Source: Saccharothrix tamanrassetensis (GTDB taxonomy: Bacteria > Actinomycetota > Actinomycetes > Mycobacteriales > Pseudonocardiaceae). From it: a stretch of 64,000 nucleotides of DNA. A model generated the notes under the pieces. The model had not been told where the DNA came from and ran no database searches. It was given only the letters and a program-made list of their open reading frames with translations. Shown here in pieces: positions 34,851-45,625 of the stretch; the first letter of the stretch is position 1; the number at the start of each line of letters is the position of its first letter. The stretch is taken from positions 767,934 to 831,933 of the forward strand of contig NZ_JACHJN010000003.1 in NCBI RefSeq assembly GCF_014203665.1. Reading direction: 5' to 3'. A program made the position numbers and the translations under genes.

Positions 34851-36353
34851 TCACTGCCGCCGGTGCCAGAACACCCGGCCGTCGGGCCCGTAGAGCACCA
34901 CGTTCCCGTCGGTCTGCACGATCAGCCGGTCCGCCGCCGTGCCGTAGGTCGACGTGTGCCACCGCGCCACGCCGGCGTCGGAGTAGAGCACGAGGTTCCC
35001 GTCCGGCTGGAGCACCGCGCGGGTCACGTCACTGCCCCAGGTGTTGGTGTGCCACAACGGCTCCCCGTACGCCGTGTACAGCACGAGGTTGCCGTCGGTC
35101 TGCATCTTCAGCCGGAACGCGCCGTCCGTGGACGCCTTGCTCTGTCCCGCGCTCAACGACTCGCCCGACAGCAGCCGGTCCGCGCCGGGCTGGGCGGGGG
35201 TCGGAGGTCCCAGGTACAGCAGCAGGTTCGGCGTGCCGGGTCCGGCGTCGGCGATCCGCCCGCGGGTGGCCCCGTAGGCGAGCGCGTACTGCACCTGCTG
35301 CGGTCCGTCGGCCGGACGCGCGGCCAGGTGCAGCGCCGCGGCACCCGCGACGTGCGGCGCGGCCATCGACGTGCCGTCCATGTACGCCGAAGCCGTGTCG
35401 TCCGTGTACCAGGCGGAGGCGATGCCGACACCGGGCGCGTACAGGTCCGCGCACGTCCCGAAGTTGGAGAACGAACCGCGCACGTCGCGGCCGTCCGACG
35501 CGGCCACCGTGATCGCGCCCTCGACACGTGCGGGGGAGCGGAGGCACGCGTCCTGGTTGCCGTTGCCCGCCGCCGCGACGTAGGTCACGCCGGAGTCGAT
35601 GGATCGCCGCACGGCCGTGTCGATCAGGTCGTTGACGCCGCTGCTCAGGCTCATGTTCGCGACCGCCGGGCGGACGTGGTTCGCGGTCACCCAGTCCACG
35701 CCCGCGACCACCGCGGACACCGTGCCCGATCCGCCGCAGCCGAGGACCTTCACCGCGTGCAGCCGCGCCGCCTTGGCCACGCCGTAGGAACCGCCGCCGA
35801 TCGTGCCGGCGACGTGCGTGCCGTGGCCGTTGCAGTCGGAGTCGTCCGTGTCGATCGCGTTGAAGTCGAACGAAGCCCGCCCGCCGAAGTCGGAGTGGGA
35901 CGTCCGGATGCCCGTGTCGACCACGTAGACGTGTGCGGCCTGACCGGACTTCCCGTAGCTGTACGTCTGGTCCAACGGCAGGTCGCGCTGGTCGATGCGG
36001 TCCAAGCCCCAGGAGGACGTGCCCTCCAGCCGGACCACCCGGTCCTGCGCCACGTAGGCGACATCGGGGTCGACCGCGAGCCGCCGTGCGGCCGACTCGG
36101 GCATCGCGGCGGAGAACCCCTGCACCGCGGCGCGGTACCGGTGGGCGACCCGAGCCCCGACCCGGCCCGCGACGGCGTCCGCCTTGCGCGCGTCCTCCAA
36201 CACCACGATGTAGCGGCCGGCGACGGCGTCGGCGGCGTTCGCGCCCACGATGTCGCCCTGTGCGGAGGCCGGGGTGGCGGCGAGTGCCAGTGCCAGCGCC
36301 GAGACGGTGCCGACACCGGCCGACCGTCTCCAGGGCGCGCCGAACTCTCCCAT
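34851..36353 (-). CDS. Secreted S8 (subtilisin-type) protease with C-terminal bulb-type lectin domain
   Basis: The product is 500 residues with GAGGGAGA before the ATG. A Sec signal peptide ends near ATPASA-QG (residue ~31). An inhibitor I9-type propeptide follows (RYIVVLEDARKADAV to VAYVAQDRVV). The catalytic triad is Asp146 in VYVVDTGI, His177 in NGHGTHVAG and Ser329 in DGTSMAAPHVAG. Residues ~385-500 form a bulb-type mannose-binding lectin domain with three QTDGNLVLY-type motifs. It would be an extracellular protease with a carbohydrate-binding tail. Confidence 0.95.
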   Translation of the reverse strand: MGEFGAPWRRSAGVGTVSALALALAATPASAQGDIVGANAADAVAGRYIVVLEDARKADAVAGRVGARVAHRYRAAVQGFSAAMPESAARRLAVDPDVAYVAQDRVVRLEGTSSWGLDRIDQRDLPLDQTYSYGKSGQAAHVYVVDTGIRTSHSDFGGRASFDFNAIDTDDSDCNGHGTHVAGTIGGGSYGVAKAARLHAVKVLGCGGSGTVSAVVAGVDWVTANHVRPAVANMSLSSGVNDLIDTAVRRSIDSGVTYVAAAGNGNQDACLRSPARVEGAITVAASDGRDVRGSFSNFGTCADLYAPGVGIASAWYTDDTASAYMDGTSMAAPHVAGAAALHLAARPADGPQQVQYALAYGATRGRIADAGPGTPNLLLYLGPPTPAQPGADRLLSGESLSAGQSKASTDGAFRLKMQTDGNLVLYTAYGEPLWHTNTWGSDVTRAVLQPDGNLVLYSDAGVARWHTSTYGTAADRLIVQTDGNVVLYGPDGRVFWHRRQ

Positions 36354-36502
36354 GTCGGGTCTCCCTCGTACGGGTACTTGACGGCAGAGAGGTTCGCGCG
36401 AACCGCCGAGAAGCCTAGGCAGCCCGTCTCCCGACCACAATCACCATCGGGTGAACGACGGGAAGCGGTGGAAGACGGGCCGCGGCGCCGGGGCGGAGAG
36501 GG

Positions 36503-36844
36503 TCAGTACACCGGTCCGGTGAACTTCTCGCCCGGTCCCCGGCCCGGCTCGTCCGGCACGGCCGACGCCTCGCGGAACGCCCGCTGCACGGACTGCAGGC
36601 CCTCGCGCAGCGGACCCGCGTGCGGGCCGAGGTACTCCGCCGACGCGGTGACCAGGCCGGCCAGCGCGGTGATCAGCCGGCGGGCTTCGTCGAGGTCGCG
36701 GCGGGGGCTGGTGTCCGGGTCCTCGTCGGCCAGGCCGAGGCGCTCGGCGGACGCGGAGAGCAGCATGATCGCCGCCTTGCTGATCACCTCGATGCTGGGA
36801 ACGTCGGACAGCTCGCGGACGTTGTCTTCAGGCAGGTCGGTCAC
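36503..36844 (-). CDS. DUF1844 domain protein
   Basis: The product is 113 residues from a GTG. The core VISKAAIMLLSASAERLGL and DLDEARRLITALAGLV is typical of the small DUF1844 proteins found beside infC in actinomycetes. The function is unknown. It is divergent from infC, sharing the intergenic region with the infC promoter. Confidence 0.85.
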   Translation of the reverse strand: MTDLPEDNVRELSDVPSIEVISKAAIMLLSASAERLGLADEDPDTSPRRDLDEARRLITALAGLVTASAEYLGPHAGPLREGLQSVQRAFREASAVPDEPGRGPGEKFTGPVY

Positions 36845-36890
36845 GGCAGCATTCTCGCAACCGCCCCGAACGGGTCGCCGGTTCGGGGGT

Positions 36891-36946
36891 TGACAAGCCC
36901 GTCTGCTACTATTCTCCGCGCGACCAGTCCCCACACGTGTGGGGAC
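36891..36946 (+). promoter_or_regulatory. infC operon promoter-like region and 20-bp leader palindrome
   Basis: A TTGACA hexamer at 36891-36896 is followed by a T/A-rich TACTATTCT; the best -10 (TATTCT) is only 14 bases away, so the promoter is tentative. Downstream, GTCCCCACACGTGTGGGGAC at 36927-36946 is a perfect 20-bp palindrome in the untranslated leader, ~170 bases ahead of infC. It could be a leader hairpin or a protein site. Confidence 0.45.
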
Positions 36947-37119
36947 GGCAAGTGGAGCACCCGCTCCCACCCGCGTCCCACCGCTCGCAGGTGGCCGGGT
37001 CCGGTCACCTCGACGGGTGGACTGCGCCCTTCGTTGTGCGATCGGTCGGAAGCGGGCCTCACGCCGGACAGGTGTGGGGCCTCTTGTCTTTGGCGCACAA
37101 CGAGTCACAAAGGACGTGA

Positions 37120-37734
37120 ATGACAAGTCCCTCGAACCGAGGTGCCCCCGTCAGCACCGAGCCGCGCATCAACGACCGCATCCGCGTGCCCGAGGTTCGT
37201 CTGGTCGGGCCGAACGGCGAGCAGGTCGGGATCGTTCGCATCGAGGACGCGCTCCGACTCGCCCAGGAATCGGATCTCGACCTCGTCGAGGTCGCCGCGC
37301 AGGCTCGGCCGCCGGTCTGCAAGCTCATGGACTACGGCAAGTTCAAGTACGAGAGCGCGCAGAAGGCCCGCGAGTCGCGCCGCAACCAGCAGCTGACGGT
37401 CATCAAGGAGCAGAAGCTCCGGCCGAAGATCGACCCGCACGACTACCTGACGAAGAAGGGCCACGTGGCCCGCTTCCTGTCGCACGGGAACAAGGTCAAG
37501 GTGACCATCATGTTCCGGGGCCGTGAGCAGTCCCGGCCGGAGCTGGGTTACCGGCTGCTGCAGCGGTTGGCGGAGGACGTCGCGGAGCTGGGCTTCGTCG
37601 AGTCGAACCCGAAGCAGGACGGCCGCAACATGATCATGGTGTTGGCGCCGCACAAGACCACGAAGACCCGCCCGGTGAAGAACGAGCAGGACCCTGCCGA
37701 CGACACCGAGGCCGCCGGGTCTGTCGAGGAGTGA
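37120..37734 (+). CDS. infC: Translation initiation factor IF-3
   Basis: The product is 204 residues with AAAGGA upstream of the ATG. The N-domain begins [25 protein letters not shown], then [15 protein letters not shown]. The C-domain has [22 protein letters not shown] and [19 protein letters not shown]. An acidic tail follows. IF-3 prevents premature subunit joining and proofreads the initiator codon. It leads infC-rpmI-rplT-methyltransferase. The start here is ATG, not the rare AUU/AUC used for autoregulation in some bacteria. Confidence 0.97.
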   Translation: MTSPSNRGAPVSTEPRINDRIRVPEVRLVGPNGEQVGIVRIEDALRLAQESDLDLVEVAAQARPPVCKLMDYGKFKYESAQKARESRRNQQLTVIKEQKLRPKIDPHDYLTKKGHVARFLSHGNKVKVTIMFRGREQSRPELGYRLLQRLAEDVAELGFVESNPKQDGRNMIMVLAPHKTTKTRPVKNEQDPADDTEAAGSVEE

Positions 37735-37735
37735 C

Positions 37736-37757
37736 CTCCCGGCCTCCGGGCCGGGAG
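37736..37757 (+). terminator. Hairpin between infC and rpmI
   Basis: CTCCCGGC and GCCGGGAG form a perfect 8-bp stem with a 6-base loop just after the infC stop. It may attenuate transcription or stabilise processed mRNA ends within the operon rather than end it. Confidence 0.5.
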
Positions 37758-37804
37758 CCAGCACGGCCGCCCCATCCCGGTGGCTGCACGAGACGAGGAC
37801 GGAA

Positions 37805-37999
37805 ATGCCCAAGAACAAGAGCCACAGCGGGACCTCCAAGCGTGTGAAGGTCACCGGTAGCGGCAAGCTCATGCGCGAGAAGGCCGGCAAGCGCCACCTG
37901 CTGGAGAAGAAGTCCAGCAAGCTGACCCGCCGCCTCTCCGGCGCCACCGAGGTCGCCAAGAACGACGTGCCGCGGCTGAAGAAGCTGCTCGGGCTCTGA
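37805..37999 (+). CDS. rpmI: 50S ribosomal protein L35
   Basis: The product is 64 basic residues ([20 protein letters not shown] ... [15 protein letters not shown]), the normal length for L35. GAGGACGGAA precedes the ATG. It is the second gene of the classical infC-rpmI-rplT operon and is co-regulated with IF-3 and L20. Confidence 0.97.
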   Translation: MPKNKSHSGTSKRVKVTGSGKLMREKAGKRHLLEKKSSKLTRRLSGATEVAKNDVPRLKKLLGL

Positions 38000-38063
38000 G
38001 CTCTTCCACTCCCCCATGAACACCGGGGCTTGACCAGCCCCACGAGATCGACAGGATGGACCC

Positions 38064-38453
38064 GTGGCACGCGTCAAAAGGGCCGTGAACGCCCAGAAGA
38101 AGCGCCGTACCACCCTTGAGCTCGCCAGCGGCTACCGCGGCCAGCGTTCGAGGCTGTACCGCAAGGCCAAGGAGCAGGTGCTCCACTCGCTCAACTACGC
38201 GTACCGCGACCGCCGTGCGCGCAAGGGCGACTTCCGGAAGCTGTGGATCCAGCGCATCAACGCCGGTGTCCGGGCCAACGGCATGACGTACAACCGCTTC
38301 ATCCAGGGCCTGCGCCTCGCCGAGATCGAGGTGGACCGCAAGATCCTGTCCGAGCTGGCCATCAGCGACCCCGGCGCCTTCAGCGCGCTGGTCGAGCTCG
38401 CGAAGGCCGCGCTGCCCGCCGACGTGAACGCGCCCGTCGAGGACGAGGCCTGA
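38064..38453 (+). CDS. rplT: 50S ribosomal protein L20
   Basis: The product is 129 residues from GTG ([15 protein letters not shown]), followed by the conserved [17 protein letters not shown] and [16 protein letters not shown]20 binds 23S rRNA early in 50S assembly and in some bacteria represses its own operon. Its TGA overlaps the proposed CTG start of the downstream rRNA methyltransferase gene. Confidence 0.97.
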   Translation: MARVKRAVNAQKKRRTTLELASGYRGQRSRLYRKAKEQVLHSLNYAYRDRRARKGDFRKLWIQRINAGVRANGMTYNRFIQGLRLAEIEVDRKILSELAISDPGAFSALVELAKAALPADVNAPVEDEA

Positions 38454-39286
38454 GCGTCGCACCACGACCCGAGGATGCTCCGTTCACCGAACGGACTCCT
38501 CGGGTCGTTGCCGCTCGGCGCCTGACCAGGCGCTCCGGCCGCGACCGCGCCGGGCGCTTCCTGGCCGAAGGCGCGCAGGCGGTGCGCGAGGCGCTCGCCT
38601 GGTCCGCCGCCGGCCGCGGCCGGGTGCACGAGCTGTTCGTCACGGCGGTCGCGGCTTCGCGCAACCCGGAACTGGTGCGCGACGCGGTGGACGCCGGTGT
38701 GCCGGTGAGCGGTGTCACCGACAAGGCGGCCGCCGCGCTGTCGGAAACCGTGACGCCGCAGGGCATCGTCGCGGTCTGCGACCTGGTCGACGTGCCGCTG
38801 TCGCTGGCCGGCGCGCGACTGGTGGCCGTGCTGCACGGCGTGGCCGACCCCGGCAACGCCGGCACCGTGGTCCGCGTCGCGGACGCCGCCGGAGCCGACG
38901 CGGTGGTCTTCGCCGGCGACACCGTCGACCCGCACAACGGCAAGTGCGTCCGGTCGTCCACCGGCAGCGTCTTCCACCTGCCGCTCTCCCGGTCGCGGGC
39001 CGCGGACGAGGTGTTCGCCGCCTGCCGCGCAGCGGGCCTGTGCCTGGTGGCCGCCGACGGCTACGCCGAGGAGGACCTGGTCACCGCCGACCTGCGCGGC
39101 GACCTGGAACGCCCCACCGCGTGGGTCTTCGGCAGCGAAGCCCACGGCCTGCCGGACGAGGTGGTGGCAACCCTCGACACCGCCCTCAAGGTCCCGATCT
39201 ACGGCGGCGCGGAAAGCCTCAACCTGGCCACCGCCGCAGCCGTCTGCCTCTACGCCTCGGCCCGCGCCCAACGCACCGCCCGCTGA
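38450..39286 (+). CDS. SpoU/TrmH family rRNA methyltransferase, CTG start
   Basis: The product is 278 residues. The N-terminal substrate-binding domain begins [26 protein letters not shown]. The SPOUT knot shows [34 protein letters not shown] and [19 protein letters not shown]. It would 2'-O-methylate rRNA with SAM. No ATG, GTG or TTG fits the frame near the N-terminus. A CTG overlapping the rplT stop (CTGA) has GAGGA six bases upstream and gives the family-like start LSVAPRPED, so translation is probably coupled from a CTG. Confidence 0.88.
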   Translation: MSVAPRPEDAPFTERTPRVVAARRLTRRSGRDRAGRFLAEGAQAVREALAWSAAGRGRVHELFVTAVAASRNPELVRDAVDAGVPVSGVTDKAAAALSETVTPQGIVAVCDLVDVPLSLAGARLVAVLHGVADPGNAGTVVRVADAAGADAVVFAGDTVDPHNGKCVRSSTGSVFHLPLSRSRAADEVFAACRAAGLCLVAADGYAEEDLVTADLRGDLERPTAWVFGSEAHGLPDEVVATLDTALKVPIYGGAESLNLATAAAVCLYASARAQRTAR

Positions 39287-39440
39287 CACCAGCGCCGCCT
39301 GCGTCCATACGTGCGCCCAGCGCACCGCCCGCCGACGAGCCCGGCCGCGCCGACTCTCGCGCCTGCGTCGATACGCGCGCCCAACGCCCCACCCGCTGAC
39401 GAGCCCGGCCGCGCCGACTCCCGCGCCCGAACCGCCCGAG
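39264..39440 (+). repeat. Imperfect direct repeats derived from the 3' end of the methyltransferase gene
   Basis: Words beginning GCGCCCA at 39264, 39313 and 39377 start three related copies; the second and third share ~60 bases of nearly identical sequence (CGACGAGCCCGGCCGCGCCG core). The first copy is the end of the coding region itself. The rest of the gap up to the TPR gene holds no recognised gene. Confidence 0.6.
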
Positions 39441-39628
39441 CCGCCCGCGCCCATCGCGCTTCGAGCAGCCGGCTCACCGAGGGGCCGGAGCCCGCAGCCG
39501 TTCAGGCGCGCAACCCCAAGACGTCCCGCGCCCGCCCCTCGAGGTCGCTGTCGATCCCGAGGCGCCCGCCCCGCTGACATCCGAGCGGTTCGCGCCGACC
39601 CGCGCACCACGTTCCGGATGTGCCGCTG

Positions 39629-42427
39629 TCAGTCCTCCAACCGCTTGGTCAGCGCCCGCAGCACCGGGTCGCCGGAGGTCGGCTTGTCCTGTGCCCGCAG
39701 CGACTCCTCCAGCACGTTCGCGGTGTCGCCGATGATCTGCGGCGGCGACGTGTCGGTCACCATGCCCGCCGCCCGCCGCGCCTCGGCCTCCGCGTTCACC
39801 GCGTCACCGGACTCCAGCAGGAACCGCGCACCGCGCTGCGCCAGGAACGTCTGCCAGTCCACGTCCCCGAGCCGGGCCGCCAACTCCTCGGCGACGCCGT
39901 TCTGCTCCACGGCCTCCGCGTGCTCACCGGCGTGCAGGTGCAGGAACGCCCGGATCGCCGCGATCCGCGCGGCGAGGTGCATCCGGTGCTCCTCGTCCTC
40001 CACCGAGGACAGCAGCACCTCCGCCGACTCCAGCGCGGTGACGCACTCGTCGTGCTCCTCCGTGGGCAGTGCCGCCGCCGCTTCGACCCAGGACCCGGCG
40101 GCCTCGGTTTCGTCCGGCACCTCCTGCCACGACCGGGCGGCTTCCGCGTACGCCCGCGCGCCGTCCAGCGGCTCGTCGAGCCGGCGCAGCACGCCGCCGA
40201 GCACGTCCAGCACCAGCGCCCGCCGCCACGGCTCGTCGGCGGGCACCAACGGCAGCGCGACCTCCAGGTGCCGGCGGGCGGCCTCGTTCTCGTCCAGCCG
40301 CGAGCACGCCTGCGCCAACCGGTACCGCACCGGCACCACGACGTCGTAGGACACGTCCTGGCCCTCGATGACGCGGACGGCTTCCTCCAGCGCCTCGGCC
40401 GCCTCCACGAACCGGCCCGACTTCAGGTACCCGCCGGCCAGCGCGTGGCACGCCTTCGCCACGTCTTCCGGCACCCCGAGCTCGTGCCCGACCGAGATCG
40501 CGGTGCGCAGGTCCTCCAGGTGGTGCTCCTCCACCCCGAGCCGCTCCACCGACGCCACCCGCTGCCGGTGCGTCTCGGCGGTCCACGGGCCGCGCGGTGT
40601 GCTGAACGCGGCGACGAACTCGGCCGCCGTCTCCACCGCCGCAGGGGAGCCCTGCACGGTCTCGACCTTCAGCCGCAGCCGCAGCGCGTCGAACCGCACC
40701 GACGACGGCGGCGCGGTCGCCAGCACGTCGGCGATCAGCGCCGACGCCTCGTCGAGCTGCCCGGTGGTGGCCAGGTGCTGAGCGAGGTCGCACCTCGCCC
40801 TGGACACCAGCCCGGGCGCCTCCAGCTCGGCCAGTGCCAGCGCCGACCTCACCAGCTCGCCCTGCTCGTCCGACTCGTCCGCGTCCGCCAGCAGGTCCGC
40901 CAGCAGCAGCCGGGTCAGCACCCTGGTGTACGGGGTGCCGGACCGGTCGGCCTCGGCGACGCACTCGCGGGCCGTCACCGCCGCCGCGACCGGCCCCTCG
41001 CGCTCGGCCCCCATCACCGCGGCCCGGCAGCGGTACCGGTTGGCCAGGTCGGTCTCGCCCGCCGCCGCCAGCCGCCGCACCGCCACGTCCAGTTCGGCCA
41101 GCACCTCCGGCAACGGCTGCCCCGGCCGCGCGACCGCCGCCCGCCGCGCCGCGACCACCGCCGCCAGTCCTTCCGGCAGCAGCGGGTCCAGGTCGGCGGG
41201 CAGCGAGCGGAGCAGCCGGATGCCGGTGAGGAAGTCACCCCCGTCGAACGCCTCGCTCATGCGCCGGGCCAGCTCCACCGGATCGGCCACGGTCGGCGGC
41301 TCCTCCTCCGGCTCGGGCACCGGCACCGCGGCGACCGGCACGGCCAGCGGCACGTGCACGGTGTCCGGCGCGGCCAGCTTCGCCCGGATGCGGCGGCTCA
41401 CCGCGTCGGTGCCGTTGCGCGCGTCGAAGCGGGCCGCGATCTCCAGCGCCCGCGTCTCCAGCAGGGCCCGCAGCTCGATCGTGGACAGCACCTCCACCTG
41501 CCCGTCGCGGGGCACCGCGAAGTCGACCTGCCCGTCGACGCGGCTGAGCAGCAGCGCGCCACCGGCCGCGAAGTGCATGGCCTGCGACGGCGAGGGGGAG
41601 TGGTGCACCCGGTGCAGCTGCCGTCGCAGCAGCTCCACGCCGCGCTGCACGTTCCCGGAGGTCGCGCAGAACACCAGGTGGTCGTCCAGGTAGCCGCCGT
41701 ACTGGTCGTCGCGCACCAGCCGGTACGCCACGGTGTGCGCCTGCCGCGCCCGGTCCAGGTCGCCCAGCACCACGAAGGCCGGCGCGAGCGTCGTCAGGAT
41801 GCCCTGCGGCTGGGTCGCGCAGCCGGTGTCCTTCTCCAGCTGGTGCTCGGCGTGCGCGACGGCCTCGGCGTACCGGCCCTGCCGGATCAGGTGCCCGGCC
41901 TGCTCCTCGACGACGCACGCCTCGCAGTCGCTCATCGGGCCGCGGTCCATCGCCAGGTAGCGGGCGAAGTGCTCGCGGTAGGCGTCCTCGTCGCCGACGT
42001 GCTCGGCGAGGTCCGCGCGCGCCCCGTGCACCGGTTGCAGCGAGAACCCGTGCTGCTGGTAGCGGGTCGCCAGCTGCTCCAGCACCGACTCCACCTGCGC
42101 CAGCGAGAAGCGCGGGTCGGCGATCAGGCCGCTGACGATCCACTTGTGCGCCCAGTCGTAGCTGTGCGTCTCCCACTCGTCGAACGCGGTCGGGTCGCGC
42201 TTCTCGGCCGCGCCGCACCACGCGAACGGGGCCAGCATCAGGTCGTAGCGCCCCAGGTCGTAGGCGGACCGGAGCAGCGCGATCCGGCAGCTCACCGCCA
42301 GCGGCAGGTGGTCCACCGCGTCGGCGGTCCGCGCCGCGCGCTCCAGCGCCTCGTGCCGCGCCATGCCCTCGGGCAGGTGGTACGCCTCCACGAACTGCTG
42401 TTCGGCGGCGTTCTTCTCCTCGCTCAC
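39629..42427 (-). CDS. Large tetratricopeptide repeat protein coupled to HSP90
   Basis: The product is 932 residues from a GTG that overlaps the HSP90 stop (GTGA); the longer frame runs antisense-free but through the HSP90 gene. The sequence is all helical with many TPR-like 34-residue units, for example AYREHFARYLAMDRG, GHLIRQGRYAEAVAHAEHQL and GGYLKSGRFVEAAEALEEAV. No catalytic motif is seen. TPR proteins are typical HSP90 co-chaperones in eukaryotes, so the coupling suggests a dedicated adaptor or client-binding partner (inferred). Confidence 0.85.
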   Translation of the reverse strand: MSEEKNAAEQQFVEAYHLPEGMARHEALERAARTADAVDHLPLAVSCRIALLRSAYDLGRYDLMLAPFAWCGAAEKRDPTAFDEWETHSYDWAHKWIVSGLIADPRFSLAQVESVLEQLATRYQQHGFSLQPVHGARADLAEHVGDEDAYREHFARYLAMDRGPMSDCEACVVEEQAGHLIRQGRYAEAVAHAEHQLEKDTGCATQPQGILTTLAPAFVVLGDLDRARQAHTVAYRLVRDDQYGGYLDDHLVFCATSGNVQRGVELLRRQLHRVHHSPSPSQAMHFAAGGALLLSRVDGQVDFAVPRDGQVEVLSTIELRALLETRALEIAARFDARNGTDAVSRRIRAKLAAPDTVHVPLAVPVAAVPVPEPEEEPPTVADPVELARRMSEAFDGGDFLTGIRLLRSLPADLDPLLPEGLAAVVAARRAAVARPGQPLPEVLAELDVAVRRLAAAGETDLANRYRCRAAVMGAEREGPVAAAVTARECVAEADRSGTPYTRVLTRLLLADLLADADESDEQGELVRSALALAELEAPGLVSRARCDLAQHLATTGQLDEASALIADVLATAPPSSVRFDALRLRLKVETVQGSPAAVETAAEFVAAFSTPRGPWTAETHRQRVASVERLGVEEHHLEDLRTAISVGHELGVPEDVAKACHALAGGYLKSGRFVEAAEALEEAVRVIEGQDVSYDVVVPVRYRLAQACSRLDENEAARRHLEVALPLVPADEPWRRALVLDVLGGVLRRLDEPLDGARAYAEAARSWQEVPDETEAAGSWVEAAAALPTEEHDECVTALESAEVLLSSVEDEEHRMHLAARIAAIRAFLHLHAGEHAEAVEQNGVAEELAARLGDVDWQTFLAQRGARFLLESGDAVNAEAEARRAAGMVTDTSPPQIIGDTANVLEESLRAQDKPTSGDPVLRALTKRLED

Positions 42428-44193
42428 GAGTGCCCTCCGACGGCGCGGTCCAGCAGTTCCAGGAACGAACGGTTCAGCGCGGCGGTGTCCTTGGGGCGCA
42501 TCGGCCGCCGGGCCTGGAGCAGGGCGTGCACGTACAGCGACTCCACGGTCAGCTCCACCAGCGCCGAGTCGTTCAGCCCGGCCAGCCGGCGCACCAGCGG
42601 GTTGCGGCAGTTGAGCACCAGCCGCTGGGAGGCGTCCGACTCGGACGACACCAGGCTGCCCAGCAGCTCCGCCCACAGCGGGTCGGCCTGCTCGCCGGCC
42701 TGCTCGACGTCCCGCTTGCGCTCGCCCTCCACGTTGGTGACCAGCAGCGCGGGCAGCGAACCGGGGTCGAAGTCGCGCGGCACGGCCTCGCAGTCGTGCC
42801 GCTCCAGCACGTCCTTGGCCAGCGCCAGCCGGTCGCGCAGCGCCCGCTCGACGTCCGGCTCCGGCTCGCCCAGCGCGGCCAGCACCTCGTTCGGCGCCAC
42901 CCGCCGGGCCGCCGCGGGACCGTCCAGCGCCACCAGCCGGTCCATGATCTCCACGTCGTAGGCGTAGCCCGCGTTCAGCAGCCCCATGCCCTGCGCGTGC
43001 GCGACCGGCGCGAGCTGGCGGAACTCGTCCACGTCCGGCACGTACGCGACGGAGCCGTGCTTGCGCTTGAACTGGCGCAGCGACTGCCCGCCGTCGGTGG
43101 TCTCGAACGGCAGCCACCGCTCGACCAGCCGCAGCATCTCGTCGTCCACCCTGGCCAGCGACTTGATGCCGAGGTGGTGCGCGTCCAGCAGGGCCGACGT
43201 GCGGTCCGGGTCGGTCGCGTCCAGCCGCACCAGCCAGTCCCGCACCTGCCTGCCCAGCTCCTCGCGCACCGCGAGCAGCGTCTCGTCCTGGTAGAGCGAC
43301 TCGCGGCTGGCGGTCGGCCGCAGCGACGACGAGTCGACCACGCACCGGATGAAGTAGGCCCACTCCGGCAGCAGGCCCTCGATGGAGTCGCCGACCAGCA
43401 TCCGCTTCAGGTACACCCGGTGCGACTGGCGCGCGCCGGGGTGCACGCCGCGCGGCAGCACGTACGCGACACCGGTCAGGCCCACGGTCGGCACCTCGAC
43501 CGGGATCGCGTCGAACGGCTGCACGCCCAGCACCCGCGCCCCGTAGCCCAGCGCGTCCTGCGCCCACGGCAGCGTCTCGCTGGTCACCACCTCGCCCGCG
43601 ACCACCACCCGGACCGGCAGCAGCTCGCCGTACTCGACCACCAGCGCGCGCACCACGTCGCGCTCCAGCCAGTGCTCCGAGTCCCGGTTGGGCACCAGCT
43701 CGATGGTGGTGCCGACGGGGACCTCCCGGTCGGCACCAGCTCCGTCGAGCACCTCCACCTCGTAGTCGCCCGCCGCGTTCGCCGTCCAGCGCACCGCCGG
43801 CCCGCCCTTCGCGGACCGCGACACCAGCCGGATCCGCTCGGCGACCAGGAACGCGGACAGCAGGCCCACGCCGAACTGGCCGAGGTAGCCCTGTCGGGCG
43901 AACCCCAGCTCGTCCCGCTTGGACGTGCGGCCGAGGGTGGACAGCAGGTCGTGCACCTCGCGCTCGGTCAGACCGATGCCGGTGTCGGAAATGCGCAGGG
44001 TGCCGCCGGTGCCGGAGTCGATCGGCTCGATCACCACCTCGCCGGGCGCGTCCGGTCGGAGCGCGCGGCGGGCGGTGATCGCGTCCACCGCGTTCTGCAG
44101 CAGCTCACGCGCGTAGACGCGGGGACTGCTGTAGAGGTGGTGGCTGAGCAGGTCGATGATCCCGCGCAGGTCGACACCGAAGGTGTGTGCCAT
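42424..44193 (-). CDS. HSP90 family chaperone (HtpG-like)
   Basis: The product is 589 residues from the ATG before AHTFGVDLRGIIDLLSHHLYSSPRVY; a GTG five codons upstream is possible. The GHKL ATPase is clear: ARELLQNAVDAIT with the Mg-binding Asn, ISDTGIGLTEREV and GQFGVGLLSAFLVAERI. The middle domain follows (YLKRMLVGDSIEGLLPEWAYFIRCVVDSSSLRPTASRESL). It is shorter and more divergent than canonical HtpG. It is cotranscribed with the TPR protein. Confidence 0.93.
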   Translation of the reverse strand: MAHTFGVDLRGIIDLLSHHLYSSPRVYARELLQNAVDAITARRALRPDAPGEVVIEPIDSGTGGTLRISDTGIGLTEREVHDLLSTLGRTSKRDELGFARQGYLGQFGVGLLSAFLVAERIRLVSRSAKGGPAVRWTANAAGDYEVEVLDGAGADREVPVGTTIELVPNRDSEHWLERDVVRALVVEYGELLPVRVVVAGEVVTSETLPWAQDALGYGARVLGVQPFDAIPVEVPTVGLTGVAYVLPRGVHPGARQSHRVYLKRMLVGDSIEGLLPEWAYFIRCVVDSSSLRPTASRESLYQDETLLAVREELGRQVRDWLVRLDATDPDRTSALLDAHHLGIKSLARVDDEMLRLVERWLPFETTDGGQSLRQFKRKHGSVAYVPDVDEFRQLAPVAHAQGMGLLNAGYAYDVEIMDRLVALDGPAAARRVAPNEVLAALGEPEPDVERALRDRLALAKDVLERHDCEAVPRDFDPGSLPALLVTNVEGERKRDVEQAGEQADPLWAELLGSLVSSESDASQRLVLNCRNPLVRRLAGLNDSALVELTVESLYVHALLQARRPMRPKDTAALNRSFLELLDRAVGGHS

Positions 44194-45622
<1,429 letters not shown>

Positions 45623-45625
45623 CCG

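Noticed and set aside
39620..42961. Plus-strand frame of 1113 codons opposite the TPR and HSP90 genes
   Set aside because: Antisense shadow with Arg/His-rich low-complexity translation.
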